This document shows, piece by piece, positions 35,094-48,086 of a stretch of DNA of 64,000 nucleotides. This DNA is from Macrostomum hystrix (taxonomy: Eukaryota > Platyhelminthes > Macrostomidae). Below the pieces are notes generated by a model. The model saw only the letters and a program-made list of their open reading frames with translations. It had not been told where the DNA came from and made no database searches. The DNA lies in NCBI GenBank assembly GCA_950097015.1, contig CATNEN010000001.1, forward strand, positions 10,748,001 through 10,812,000. Reading direction: 5' to 3'. Each line of letters begins with the position of its first letter. The stretch's first letter is position 1. The position numbers were made by a program, and so were the translations under genes.

Positions 35094-38000
35094 GCGCTAC
35101 AATTTGCCCACGGCAAACGAGGTCGGCATCCTCATTGTTAAGGACACTGAGGACACTGAGGCCCCTGAAGACGGTGATGAGCCAGCAACTAGCCGAGATG
35201 TTGTCATTCAACTGCGGGGTGGCGGCTACAAGAGGATTAGCAAAACACACCGATCGTATGATGCACTGGAGTACGTGTTGCTGTTCCCCCATGGCGAGGA
35301 CGGCTGGCACCCGGAGCTGCGCATGGGCAATGGCCGCAAGCTGACGCCGATGAAGTACTATGCCAGCGAAATCATGGTGCGAGCGGGCCAGAGCAGCCTG
35401 CTGCACCACGGACGGCGGCTGTTCCAGCAGTACCTGGTGGACATGTGCGCCAAGATTGAGTCAGAGAGGCTGCTCTATCTGCGGACCCATCAGAGCGATC
35501 TGCGCAGTGAGACGTACAGCGGTCTGCGAGACGCTCTATTCGCTGCTGATGGCAGGTCGACCGACACAAATCCGACTGATATTGGCAAGCCTGCGCACGT
35601 GTTCCTGTCCTCCAGCTTCGTTGGCGGGCCAAGGTACCTGATGGAGAGGCTGCAAGACGCCATGACCTATGTACAAAAGTTTGGCAAGCCGGACCTGTTT
35701 GTCACGGCGACGTGCAACCCTAAGTGGCAGGAAATCAGTGCACAGCTGCTGCCTGGACAGCGACCTGAGGACCGGCCGGATATTGTCACGCGTGTTTTCG
35801 AGCTGAAGAAGAAGGCTCTGCTTGCCGAGCTGAGGAAGCGCTTTGGAAAGGAGGCCGCGCATGTTTGCTCTCTGGAATATCAGAAGCGCGGTAAGTTAGC
35901 AAATTGCGCTTTCAGTTTTCATTCTGTAATTGCATTCCAGGTTTAGCAATCCATATTTTTATGCAAGGGGTCATTGCAAACCGGAATTAAGCTCTGGTTT
36001 AGCCATGATTCAAACTCCAGTTTCTCCATGATTCAAACTCTAGTTTCTCCATGATTCAAACTCCGCTTTCTCTACGATGCAAACGCTGGTTTAGAATTTT
36101 AATTCTTTACATGACTAAATTGTGATCACTCATACGTCGCTTTGAATCACTTATTTGTTTATGTCTTCCACAGGTCTCCCCCATGTGCACTTTCTGCTCT
36201 GGCTGGTCAGTGGACAGAGAGTGACTCCGGACCGCTACGACAAAATCGTGTCCGCTGAGATCCCGGACCCACAGCAGCAGCCGAGGCTGCACGAGCTGGT
36301 GAAGACTCACATGATCCATGGCCCCTGCGGCGTGGTAAATCCAGCCTGCCCGTGCATGGTGGACGGCCAGTGCAGCAAGGGCTTCCCGAAGGAGTTCCAG
36401 CAGGCGACCCTAACCAGCGATACTGGCTACCCATTGTATCGCAGGCTGTCCCCTGAGATGGGCGGATTTACGGTGGACAAACTATTCAAAGGCCGCAGCA
36501 TTCGCATGGACAACAGGTGAGTGAGGAGGTGTTGGTGTTTTTTCAGACTTGATTGAAAGGTTGATTCTTTAATACGAAAGCAAAGTACTTAGTTTAGCCT
36601 TGTGTTTAGTTTATTTATATTGCTAAATTGTTTATTTACTGTAAGTTTAATTTAAAATTGCTAGAATACATAAATCATTAATTAGCAATTCTTTTCCTGG
36701 CACAAATACAGGTGGGTTGTACCATACAACCCGGGCCTGCTGCTCCTTTTCGAATGCCACATGAACTTTGAAGTTTGTGCCACCGTCAAGTCGGTCAAGT
36801 ACGTGATCAAGTACTTGCTAAAAGGCGGCGACATGGCGTCGTTCAAGTTCGAGGCAAACAAGAAGCCGAGCGGGCCAGGAGAGCAGGCTGCGGATGGCGA
36901 ATGACAGGAAGGTTCAGCTAGCAAGGCTCCGACTCAAGCCAAGAAGGAGGGGCGAAATGAGATCAAGGAGTATCTGCTGGCGCGCTACATATGCCCAATG
37001 GAAGCCGTGAATACCATCTTGGGCTTTGAAGTAAGTCATAGATGTTTGCAAGGCAGTGCTAGCAGCAAAGAATGGGAAAATAATGATATGGTTTTTAAAC
37101 TAAAACACAACAGGTGCACAACAGATTTCCGGCTGTGATCCGATTGTGCGTGCACAAGTCTAACGAGCAGCTCGTGTATTTCAACGAGCAAAATGCGAGC
37201 ACAAAGGCCAGGGCGCCCAGAGATTCGACGCTGACGGCTTTCTTCAAGCTGTGCCGCACTGATGAATTCGCTAGAGGCCTGGTGTACACCGAGGTGCCGT
37301 CCTACTTCGTGTGGCACCACAGCGAGAGGGAGTGGCGCCGCGCCAAGAAGGGTTCGAGAGTTGAGGGCCACCCTGGTGTTGTGCACAACACGAACATTGC
37401 CCGAATGTACACGGTGAGTCCGAGAGCAGGGGATCTGTTTTATATGCGAATGCTCCTCCTGCAGGTTAGAGGGCCAACCAGCTTCGAGGCGCTGCACACT
37501 GTGGACGGAGTGCTGTGTCCCAGCGCCAAGGCTGCTTGCACGGCCCTGGGTCTGCTGCAACGAGACGACCACTGGCGGCGCTGCCTAGCCGAGGCAGTCC
37601 AGTCGCGAATGCCGAGAGCTCTCAGGCACCTGCTGGCTGTCATTCTGATTTGGGGCAACCCTGAGGATGGCAGCGATCTGTGGTGCACATTCGCCGAGGA
37701 TCTGTGCGAGGACCTGCGGTTTCACCACCGAGATCTGAGCGCTGAGGAAATCACCGACCTGGCGCTGCGCGAGCTGCAGAGCATGCTGACCTCCATGGGC
37801 GGTCACAGCCTGCCCGAGTACGGCTTGCCTGCGGCCTCCGTGCCGCCTCAAGTTGGACCGATGCAGTTCGACCCGGTTGAACAGGCCGAGATCCGGGAAG
37901 CGAGACTGTCAATGCTGACGGAGGAGCTGATTGCGGTGTACGAGTCGGTGACTGCGGATCTTGTGGCCGGCTCGGGCGGTTTGCACTTCCTGGACGCGCC

Positions 38001-39467
38001 CGCTGGCACTGGCAAGACCTTCCTGCTGGAGGTTTTGCTGGCCTTTGTGCGCAGCCGCGGTGAACTCGCCCTGGCAGTTGCGGCGTCTGGAATCGCAGCG
38101 ACTCTGCTGCCAGGCGGACAGACTGCGCATTCCACGTAAGTTTTTTAGATTAGGGGAATGCTTCTGAATTTTATAGAGTCGCGTTTCTAATCGATTCTAC
38201 CTATGACAACTTCACTCTAGGTTCAAGATCCCAGTCCGGCTGCTCCGATCCAACAAGGATGTCTGCGCTGTTGGCGCGCAGTCCAAGCAAGCGGAAGTGT
38301 TTCGTAGAGTTCGGCTGATTGTCTGGGACGAGATCTCCATGACCAATCGAAAGGATGTGGAATCCGTGGACAGGTGTCTGCGAGACGTTCGGAAGCAGGA
38401 CAAGCCATTTGGAGGAGTCACTCTGGTGTGTTCCGGTGACTTCCGCCAGCTCCTGCCTGTCGTAGTGAATGGAACCCGCGCCAACAGCGTCATGGCGTGT
38501 GTCTGCAGATCTTCGCTGTGGAAACTTTTCAAGCGACAACGCTTGACGAGAAACATTCGTCTGCTGTGCAGCTCCGAGCCAGCGATATACCAGAAGTTCA
38601 CGGAGCTACTCATGCAGGTGAGAATGGGGTGTAAAAATCCTTTTTTCTCGCGAATCATTGCGAATATTTTTTTTCATGTTTTTATTGCTTTTCTTTTCAC
38701 AGATCGGAACCGGGACAATCGAGCAGGATGCTGAGGAGAAGGTGTCCCTTCCCGCTGAGATGGTGATTTCTGCAGAGGCTCCGCTGAATGACCTGATCAA
38801 GTTCGTGTACCCGTCGTTTGAAGAATCAGCGGAGCGGGACGACTATTTTGCAAGTCGAGCGATACTGGCGCCGTACAACGACTCTGTTGATGCCATCAAC
38901 GAGACGTGTCTGGGCATTTTCCCGGGTTGCCTGCGAGAGTATCGCTCTGTAGACAGCCTGGCTGATGAGGAGGCCGCTACGCATTTCCCGACGGAGTTGC
39001 TAAACCAGCTGGATGCCCCGAATTTTTCAACTTATCTGCTCAGGATCAAGGTGGGCATGCCGCTGGTGCTTCTTCGGAATATCAACCCGCCGCGGCTGTG
39101 CAACGGTACACGGCTCATCGTTCTCACGATGGGCGATAATGTGCTGCGCTGCAAGATTGCCGCCGGTCAGTTCACCGGAGACGAGATCCTGCTGCCGCGA
39201 ATTCCGCTGATTCCAAACAATGCGGATCTACCAGTGAGTTTCAAGCGGCTGCAGTTTCCGGTGAAGCCGAGCTTCTGCCTTACAATACACAAAGCACAAG
39301 GACAATCCCTGGAGACCGTTGGAGTTGACCTGGCTGTCGGTTGCTTCACTCATGGTCAGCTGTACACGGCGCTGTCACGGGCGAAGAACGCCGCGAATGT
39401 TCGCGTCCGGATCTGTGGCACCAAGACCAGAAACGTGGTGTATCCAGAAGTGCTCACTGGAGATTAG
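35094..39467 (+). pseudogene. Helitron 1 Rep/helicase (HUH endonuclease plus Pif1-like helicase)
   Basis: Seven exons with GT/AG borders: 35094-35890, 36174-36516, 36712-37030, 37114-38135, 38221-38616, 38703-39467, the first joined to a lost upstream part. The rolling-circle endonuclease shows the HUH motif (GLPHVHFLLWL) and the two-tyrosine motif (KYVIKYLLKGGD). The helicase shows Walker A (APAGTGKT), Walker B (LIVWDEISM), CSGDFRQLLPVV, and the C-terminal HKAQGQSL and YTALSRAK motifs, ending at a TAG at 39465. It would nick and unwind donor DNA during rolling-circle transposition. A TGA at 36902-36904 truncates it before the helicase, and the OTU exon is missing, so this copy is probably not autonomous. 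Exon borders match Helitron 2. Confidence 0.9.
35985..36092 (-). repeat. inverted patch of the 23-bp minisatellite inside an intron
   Basis: Four to five degenerate copies of the 23-bp unit in reverse orientation (TTTAGCCATGATTCAAACTC) within the intron between the first two Rep exons. The equivalent Helitron 2 intron (55344-55421) is shorter and lacks it. Confidence 0.85.
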
Positions 39468-39566
39468 GCGATTTCCAGGCGTCATTGAAGTGAGTATTAC
39501 TTGTGTCATTTTGTCTGTGAGTGTCGCATTGGTATCTGTGTTTAATAGTGATCACAAGTAGTTTAT

Positions 39567-39601
39567 CCTGATATGTAAATGGCCCGCTGAGACATATCAG
39601 G
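39567..39601. terminator. 10-bp-stem hairpin after the Rep/helicase gene
   Basis: CCTGATATGT and ACATATCAGG form a perfect 10-bp stem with a 15-nt loop, 100 nt past the stop. An AATAAA follows at 39623-39628. The same stem, with an 18-nt loop, lies 105 nt past the RPA-like stop. It may be a 3' UTR processing element or an internal Helitron-terminator-like palindrome. Confidence 0.8.
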
Positions 39602-39771
39602 CAAATCCTGCTTTATTCACCTAATAAATTCAAATGAGATGGGATCATAATGGAATTGAGATCAGGGATTACCTAGGCAAAATGATTAGCTAAATTGGGT
39701 TCATTGCATAACAGAACTGAGATTGTTGCTTAGCTAAATTGTGTTTGTGGCATAACAGAACTGAGCATAAC

Positions 39772-41987
39772 AGATCCCAATCCTAAACTCACAGAATCTC
39801 TTAGATCCCAATGCTAAATTCAGAGAATCTCTTAGATCCCAATCCTAAATTCACAGAATCTCTTAGATCCCAATCCTAAATTCATAGAATCTCTTAGATC
39901 CCAATGCTAAATTCATAGAATCTCTTAGATCCCAATCCTAAATTCACAGAGTCTCTTAGATCCCAATGCTAAATTCACAGAATCTCTTAGATCCCAATCC
40001 TAAATTCATAGAATCTCTTAGATCCCAATCCTAAACTCACAGAATCTCTTAGATCCCAATGCTAAATTCAGAGAATCTCTTAGATCCCAATCCTAAATTC
40101 ACAGAATCTCTTAGATCCCAATCCTAAATTCATAGAATCTCTTAGATCCCAATGCTAAATTCATAGAATCTCTTAGATCCCAATCCTAAATTCACAGAGT
40201 CTCTTAGATCCCAATGCTAAATTCACAGAATCTCTTAGATCCCAATCCTAAATTCATAGAATCTCTTAGATCCCAATCCTAAACTCACAGAATCTCTTAG
40301 ATCCCAATGCTAAATTCAGAGAATCTCTTCGATCCCAATCCTAAATTCACAGAATCTCTTAGATCCCAATCCTAAATTCATAGAATCTCTTAGATCCCAA
40401 TGCTAAATTCATAGAATCTCTTAGATCCCAATCCAAAATTCTTTAGATCTCTTAGATCCCAATCCTAAATTCACAGAATCTCTTAGATCCCAATCCTAAA
40501 TTCATAGAATCTCTTATATCCCAATCCTAAATTCATAGAATCTCTTGAATCCCAATCTTAAATTCACAGAATCTCTTAGATCCCAATCCTAAATTCATAG
40601 AATAGCTTATATCCCGATCCTAAATTCATAGAATCTCTTAGATCCCAATCCAAAATTCTTTAGATCTCTTAGATCCCAATCCTCAATTCACAGAATCTCT
40701 TAGATCCCAATCCTAAATTCACAGAATCTCTTAGATCCCAATCCTAAATTCATAGAATCTCTTAGATCCCAATCCTAAATTCAAACAATCTCTTAGATCC
40801 CAATCCTAAATTCACAGAATCTCTTAGATCCCAATCCTAAATTCATAGAATCTCTTAGATCCCAATGCTAAATTCTTAGAATCTCTTAGATCCCAATCCT
40901 AAATTCACAGAATCTCTTAGATCCCAATGCTAAATTCACAAAATCTCTTAGATTCCAATCCTAAATTCATAGAATCTCTTGAATCCCAATCCTAAATTCA
41001 TAGAATCTCTTATATATCAATCCTAAATTCATAGAATCTCTTAGATCCCAATCCTAAATTCACAGAATCTCTTAGATCCCAATCCTAAATTCATAGAATC
41101 TCTTAGATCCCAATCCTAAATTCTTAGAATCTCTTAGATCACAATCCTAAATTCACAGAATCTCTTATATCCCATTATTAATTCACAGAATCTTTTAGAT
41201 CCCAATGCTAAATTAACAAAATCTCTTAGATTCCAATCCTAAATTCATAGAATGTCTTGAATCCCAATCCTAAATTCATAGAATCTCTTATATATCAATC
41301 CTAAATTCATAGAATCTCCTAGATCCCAATCCTAAATTCATAGAATCTCTTAGATCATAATCCTAAATTCATAGAATCTCTTAGATCCCAATCCTAAATT
41401 CATGGGATCTCTTAGATTCCAATCCTAAATTAACAGAATCTCTTGGATCCCAATCCTAAATTCACAGAATCTCTTAGATCCCAATCCTAAATTCATAGAA
41501 TCTCTTCGATCCCAATCCTAAATTCACAGAATCTCTTAGATCCCAATCCTAAATTCACAGAATCTCTTATATCCCAATTCTTAATTCACAGAATCTTTTA
41601 GATCCCAATGCTAAATTCAGAGAATCTCTTAGATCCCAATCCTAAATTCATAGAATCTCTTATATCCCAATCCTAAATTCATAGAATCTCTTAGATCCCA
41701 ATCCTAAATTCATAGAATCTCTTATATCCCAATCCTAAATTCATAGAATCTCTTATATCCCAATCCTAAATTCATAGAATCTCTTAGATCCCAATCCTAA
41801 ATTCATAGAATCTCTTATATCCCAATCATAAATTCATAGAATCTCTTATATCCCAATCCTAAATTCATAGAATCTCTTAGATCCCAATCCTAAATTCATA
41901 GAATCTCTTATATCCCAATCCTAAATTCATAGAATCTCTTAGATCCCAATCCTAAATTCACAGAATCTTATATATCAATCCTAAATC
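39772..41987 (+). repeat. 31-bp minisatellite, array 1
   Basis: About 71 copies of GAATCTCTTAGATCCCAATC plus CTAAATTCATA (C/G and CA/TA variants). Higher-order repetition is visible at 39772-40440, where a block of several units is itself duplicated. The same unit forms 48290-49310 downstream of the RPA-like gene. Confidence 0.97.
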
Positions 41988-41989
41988 AT

Positions 41990-42700
41990 TGCTTAGCTAA
42001 ATTGTGTTTGTGGCGTAACAGAAGTGAGATCATTGCTTAGCCTAATTGGGTTAATTGCATAACAGAACTAAGATCATTGCTTAGCGTAATTGGGATCATT
42101 TGGCATAACTAAGTTGGGATCCTTGCATACTAAATTGGGATCATAGCAAACCAGAATTGGAATTATCGCATAATGAAATTGGGCTCATGGCATGATATGA
42201 ATGGGATCATTGAAGAATGGAAAATTGGATTCATTGTTTACCAGAATTATGATTAGTAAGAGGGGCGTTCGTAAGGTAATGAAAATTTTCTGCTACGAGT
42301 TGGGATCAAGGCAAACCAGAATAGGATCGGATTGGGTTCCCAATAGCCAATTGGGTTCCCAACCCAATAGCTAAATTGGGTTCATAGCATAACAGAACTG
42401 AGATCATTGCTTAGCTAAATTGTGTTTGTGGCGTAACAGAACTGAGATCATTGCTTAGCTAAATTGGGTTCATTGCATAGTAGAACTGAGATCATTGCTT
42501 AGCTAAATTGTGTTTGTGGCGTAACAGAACTGAGATCATTGCTTAGCTAAATTGGGATCTTTTGGCGTAACTAAAATGGGATTATTGCATAACTAAATTG
42601 AGATCCTTTCATAACTAGATTGAGATCATTGCATAACTAGATTGGGATCAAGGCAAACCAGAATAGGATTGGATACAATCGGATCCCAATTTAGTTGTGT
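41990..42700 (+). repeat. 44-bp degenerate repeats
   Basis: Units of about 44 bp around GAGATCATTGCTTAGCTAAA and TTGTGTTTGTGGCGTAACAG. Also present at 49310-49680 after the second 31-bp array. Confidence 0.85.
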
Positions 42701-42704
42701 CATG

Positions 42705-43525
42705 AAAGTTAATAAGTAATAGTGAAATTAATGTAGGTAAATATTAGGTGAATATATAGCAGGTTGGCTGCATATCAATGGGCCTTGAGATTGTGGTTGA
42801 AATAACGTGTTTGCTGCTTTATTCACGATTCAGAGGTTCTTCCACTCTAAAACTGAGGGTATGCAGCCATGAGAGAGAGGTTTGAAGCAGCTTCAGCAAA
42901 CCTAGAGACTTGTGATAGCTAAGCTTTTTGTGTGACGTTGAGTGCGTGAACTTAACTTGCCCCAGTGAATGCCTCTGACCAGCAGTGCAGAGTAAAGCAA
43001 GCCAACAAGCAGTAGGATTGACACCATTATTCTTGCAGTCAAATGCAATGAACTGTGCAATGATACTGTCTTGTTGGCGGAGCCTTCTGCAAGTGCATCA
43101 TGTTTACTGTTTGTGGGTAATATTTTTAGGTGCAATGCAATTTTTTCTTTTTTCATTGAACTGAATTCTCTACATTTGGAGTTTGTTTTCTTATAATGTC
43201 ATAATGATATGTATTTGTATAATAATAATTTTGCCAGATGCTCACTCAATTGTTGTTGTTTTGTTGTTTTCAATGTGTTTTGCAATTGTAGAAATACAAA
43301 TAAATGTTTTAGTGGACAATGACCAGTCCCATGATTCATGAATCTGCACACCTGGTACCTGCCTTATTCTATTTTAAAAGATAAATTGTCAGGCATGCAT
43401 TTATAATGAAGAATGATACAAAATGGATTACTAAGAAAAGAGGTCAGATGAGAAATAGGATATGATCAGAACTGGAATCATTAAGAAAAAGAGAGGAGAT
43501 TAGAAATTGATCCATTGATCAATTG
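42705..43525 (+). repeat. 0.8-kb block, copy 1 (3' flank of Rep/helicase module)
   Basis: Nearly identical to 49685-50508, 6.99 kb to the right, with a few substitutions and a 2-bp indel. It includes an 84-codon minus-strand frame (42902-43156, with a hydrophobic VSILLLVGLLYSALLV stretch) identical in both copies, but since the DNA itself is nearly identical this does not prove coding. Confidence 0.93.
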
Positions 43526-43539
43526 ATTGAAACTGAACA

Positions 43540-43870
43540 CTAATAAATTCAAATTAGATGGGATCATAATGGAATTGGGATCAGGGATTACCTAGGCAAA
43601 ATCATTAGCTAAATTGGGTTCATTGCGTAACAGAACTGAGATCGTTGCTTAGCTAAATTGTGTTTGTGGCATAACAAAACTGAGCATAACAGATCCCAAT
43701 CCAAAATTCACAGAATATCTTAGATCCCAATGCTAAATTCAGAGAATCTCTTAGATCCCAATGCTAAATTCAGAGAATGCAATTCTTGCAGTCACATGCA
43801 ATGAACTGTGCAATGATACTGTATTGTAGGCGGAGCAATCTGCGAATTCATCATCTCTACTGTCTTTGTA
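43540..43870 (+). repeat. diverged third partial copy of the module's 3' flank
   Basis: Starts TAATAAATTCAAATTAGATG like the sequence after each hairpin, carries two to three 31-bp units, and then jumps to a diverged version of the 0.8-kb block (CAATGAACTGTGCAATGATA). An older, internally deleted copy of the same cassette. Confidence 0.8.
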
Positions 43871-44163
43871 AGTAAGTATTCACAAAGCAATTCTTAAACT
43901 CATCAGTTGTCATTGAATTCCCTTATTTATAATATGTTTTTTTGCATACTTTCATGTGGATGTTTGTTTAGTTAAAAACTTTCAATTAAGCTCCAAAACT
44001 TCATTTTAGGTTCTAAATTGATCATAGCAATGAGCTGTGTCAGTTAAGTTTCTTATTTTCATTTAGGAGTAAGAAAAAGCAACACGAAACACTTATTTAT
44101 CCAGTAAACAGAAATATTTATTTTATTTATTTAGAATAAACAGATTCCACAAACAGATTAAAT

Positions 44164-44532
<369 letters not shown>

Positions 44533-44572
44533 GGTTGTGGGGCTATTCAATGTTGTACGTCATATAAATACA

Positions 44573-45249
44573 CTCCGCCGTAAGGGCTGGATTTTAACCT
44601 AACCAGTGCTCAAAACCCTGCAGATTAGCTTGGTCCATTCTGATTGGCTTACAGCTGTTAGGCAGTCCAAAGTTGTCTCATCCAGTTTGCGCCTTGAAGT
44701 TTTTTTGTATCGTCTAGACGTTACGTTGTAGTTGAGGTAGGACAGCTTAATGCTGTGTGATTTGAGATTGGTGTATACAGTGGGTGGTGTTCTGCCATTT
44801 TGACTGGCTTAGCCTTATCAGTTCATTAGGGTTTGGTTAATATCAAAGCTGTTTCTGATTGGTCAGCAGCTTTTGGGCCCACTCCTCACTTATGTTATTG
44901 GGGGTGGTGGATTTGAGGGGTCTGGAAGCCGGAGGAGGTTGCCACACCCAATTGAAAGTGGCGTGAGTCATCGCACTTTTAAGTGCACGGTGGGTTGTTA
45001 TTTTGAAATGAATATAGAGATACTAGCTTTTTTTGCCCGTTGTTTTTAGGGGCAGAAATTTAAAGCAAAGCAGTAAGCAATTCACGTCTCTGTATTAACT
45101 TTATAGTGAAGGTCACCATTTATTTATTTACTGCATTAATGAAAAGTGAAGAGTTTGTTTAAGGGCGTTTTAAGTAAAAAATAAGTGAAAAGTTTGTCCA
45201 AACAGCCCCCTCTTGATTACTTCTTTAGAAACATGTCTCTTAGCCACTC
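44573..45249. other. intergenic region between divergent genes of Helitron 1
   Basis: Left end holds the promoter of the minus-strand CCHC gene. Several CTGATTGG (CCAAT-box-like, both orientations) motifs occur at about 44639-44860, and similar TGATTGGTTAG occurs near 46370 ahead of the RPA-like gene. No gene seen. Confidence 0.4.
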
Positions 45250-46025
45250 TTAGATAAACCAGAGTTTGAATCATGGCAAAACCAGCGTTTGAATCATGGC
45301 TAAACCAGATTATGAATCATGGCTAAACCATCGTTTGAATCATGGCTAAACCAGAGTTTGAATCATGGCTAAACCAGAGTCTGAATCATGGCTAAAACAT
45401 AGCTTGAATCATGGCTAAACCATCGTTTGAATCATTGCTAAACCAGAGTTTAAAATCATGGCTAAACCAGAGTTTGAATCATGGCTAAACCATCGTTTGA
45501 ATCATGGCTAAACCATCGTTTAAATCATGGCTAAACCATCGTTTGAATCATGGCTAAACCAGAGTCTGAATCATGGCTAAACCATCGTTTGAATCATGGC
45601 AAAACCAGAGTTTGAATCATGGCTAAACCATCGTTTGAATCATGGCAAAACCAGAGTTTGAATCATGGCTAAACCAGAGTTTGAATCATGGCTAAACCAG
45701 AGTCTGAATCATGGCTAAAACATAGCTTGAATCATGGCTAAACCATCGTTTGAATCATTGCTAAACCAGAGTTTAAAATCATGGCTAAACCAGAGTTTGA
45801 ATCATGGCTAAACCAGAGTCTTAATCATGGCTAAACCAGATCTTGAATCATGGCTAAACCAGAGCTTGAATCATGGCTAAAACATAGCTTGAATCATGGC
45901 TAAACCATCGTTTGAATCATTGCTAAACCAGAGTTTAAAATCATGGCAAAACCAGAGGTTGAATCATGGCCAACCAGAGTTTGAATCATGGCTAAACCAG
46001 CGTCTGAATCATGGCTAAACCATGA
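45250..46025 (+). repeat. 23-bp minisatellite, array 2
   Basis: About 33 copies of the GAATCATGGCTAAACCAGAG-TTT unit, with CATCGTTT variants more frequent than in array 1. It lies 0.55 kb upstream of the RPA-like ATG, as array 1 lies 0.5 kb upstream of the Rep/helicase ATG. Confidence 0.95.
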
Positions 46026-46573
46026 TTCGCACTAGGTAAAGTCGCACTAGGTTGGGGCTTGCACTGGCAGTTTAATGAAATCACTTTAGTTGAATACAAA
46101 GTTTACTGCTATTGGCTGACTTGAAACCCTCTATTTTTAGCCACGTTAGCCACACGCCGCACTGGCTTCCCAATTACAGTGTACATTTGAGATCTTTTTT
46201 GTGTCCTATTATTGAAGTGTGTCGAAAACAGATTGCATAACAAGTCGCACCACACTCGACTCTGACACCCCACACAGTGTACATAAAGAAAGAACGTAAA
46301 AGCTAAGGCAATCACCAGCCAATCCACAACAAGTAGCCCAGTGGGTGGATTAAAACAAAACTCTCTCTGATTGGTTAGCCAGATCTAAATTGATCTTTAC
46401 ATGGCACCCTCTATTGGCATGAGTCATCACAGTTAGGGTTGTCCGAAACAAAATGCTGCAATATAAACTGGCACAATTGGCCTTGATGCTAAAACTATCA
46501 AACCACAAACCGTAAAGACCTTACCAGTGAAATTTTTATAATCCATATTTTTGGCAACTATCAATCGAGCAAT
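46026..46573 (+). promoter_or_regulatory. upstream region of the RPA-like gene
   Basis: About 550 bp between the minisatellite and the ATG. It includes CTGATTGGTTAGCC near 46368, a TATA-like CAATATAAACTGG near 46459, and a leader ending in AGCAAT before ATG. A promoter is inferred from position and these motifs only. Confidence 0.4.
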
Positions 46574-47982
46574 ATGGAGTCAACCGAAGGAGCCAAGAAA
46601 AGCAAAGCGTGTATCTCTGCTCTGCTTCCGGGCCTGATGCACGCTGCAATCGTTGGCCTCGTAATGAGGCTGTCCAAAATCACGGACTTTGAAGGCAAAA
46701 GAGGACCAGGCCAAGTGTTTTCCTTTATCCTCTGTGACGACACCGGCGATATACGTGTAAGCGTGTTCGGAAAGGATCTTAAGCCTTTCCTGGAGGTGTG
46801 TCGTGAGGGCGTCGCCGTCCGCATATCCGGCGGCTGGGTGAAGAAGGCGGATCCCAAATACAGCTCTACGGACAATGAGCACGAGCTAACAGTTTCAATT
46901 GACCAAAGTGGAACCATTGTGAGGACCCTCGAGACCGTCACTCGACGTGCACCAATCTATAAGAAGATAAAGGAGATTTCGGACTGTGAAATGAAAATGT
47001 AAGTTAACTTGTTGCAATTGTTAAAAATAAAATGGAAAGGATTTGGAATATATATTCCCACTAAATGTTAGGTTAGCCAATTATTTCTAGGGAAACTTAT
47101 TTAAATCAGTCAGTGAAGTTGCTTAGTGAATGAGTTAATGCATTCTTGTAAGTTCACCCTTTGCCTCACATATCTCAGGAATGTTAACGTCTATGGCACG
47201 ATTTCTGCTGTCCAGAAACCAACGGAAGTTAAAACCGGTTCCGGAAAACTTGTCAACCTGGCGAAAGTGACGCTTGTTGATCAGTCTGGGTCCTCCGTGT
47301 CGTGCACATTTTGGGCCAGCTCTACTGCCCAAGTTAATGACTGGTCTGTGGGCGACGTTCTAGCGATTCATGGTGCTCAAGTCCAGGAATATTCCCAGAC
47401 AATCAGTCTCGGATGTTCAAAAGCGGAAATTCAGCATTGGCCAGAAGACTCTGCTGATGTCTCCGACATTACCCAGTGGTACAAGGATGCGCTTTCTAGC
47501 CAACAGTGCTTCGAGGAGCTACGCGTGACGCAAAGCTCCCAGCGGGAGAAATATGCTAACCGTGACGACGAAATGGTATTACAGTACCCAGAGCGAATGT
47601 TCGACCAATTCGATGAGGTGCGAAGAATTAAAGTGCGATTTGGGGACAAAGAGGTAAGTTGATTTTACGAGTACTACGTGTGGGTTAAATAGAAACATGG
47701 AGTCAGAGAACGTACTAAAGAAGCAATAAGTGATTGACTGCTTAGATTCATTATTAACTTGTTCAATGAGGCCTCTTATCTCTAAAGATTAGGTTTATTC
47801 ATTCATTCAAGAGTAATATGAATATAAAAAATTTATTAAATTCATATATAAATTTCATTTCACAGGTGACATTTTCCCGAGATCATATCAACAGAAGTCA
47901 GCAGATCCCCGCTATGTCAACCCCTAAGGCTCCCAATGTGTCCGAGAAGCCTGGGCCATCACATGATTTCATGGACGAGTAG
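46574..47982 (+). CDS. RPA70-like single-stranded-DNA-binding protein, three exons
   Basis: Exons 46574-46998, 47179-47653 and 47866-47982, all with GTAAGT donors and CAG acceptors, join in frame to 338 codons without any lesion. Exon 1 encodes an OB fold like RPA70 DBD-A (residues about 20-115: VGLVMRLSKITDFEG, FILCDDTGDIRVSVFG). Exon 2 encodes a DBD-B-like OB fold (about 143-230: NVYGTISAVQKPTEV, KVTLVDQSGSSVSCTFWAS, VGDVLAIHGAQVQEY). It lacks the RPA70 N-terminal protein-interaction OB fold and the zinc-bearing DBD-C (full RPA70 is about 600 aa), so it is a compact two-OB protein. It would coat single strands made by the Helitron helicase. RPA-like genes are best known from plant Helitrons. 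AATAAA at 47996-48001. Host-gene capture or ancestral Helitron gene are both possible. Confidence 0.88.
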
Positions 47983-47995
47983 GACTTGAAAGACT

Positions 47996-48001
47996 AATAA
48001 A
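47996..48001 (+). terminator. polyadenylation signal AATAAA
   Basis: Fourteen nt after the RPA-like stop; the hairpin at 48087 lies about 90 nt further on. Confidence 0.55.
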
Positions 48002-48086
48002 GATGCAATTAACGTAAGTAATGCTTGAGTGCATTTTTGTCTGCCAGTAGCGCATCTGAGTTCGATAGCCATCACAAGTAGTTTAA

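Noticed and set aside
42902-43156. 84-codon membrane protein as a confirmed gene
   Set aside because: Identity between the two copies follows from DNA-level identity; no promoter or conserved relatives could be shown, so it is reported only as an observation.
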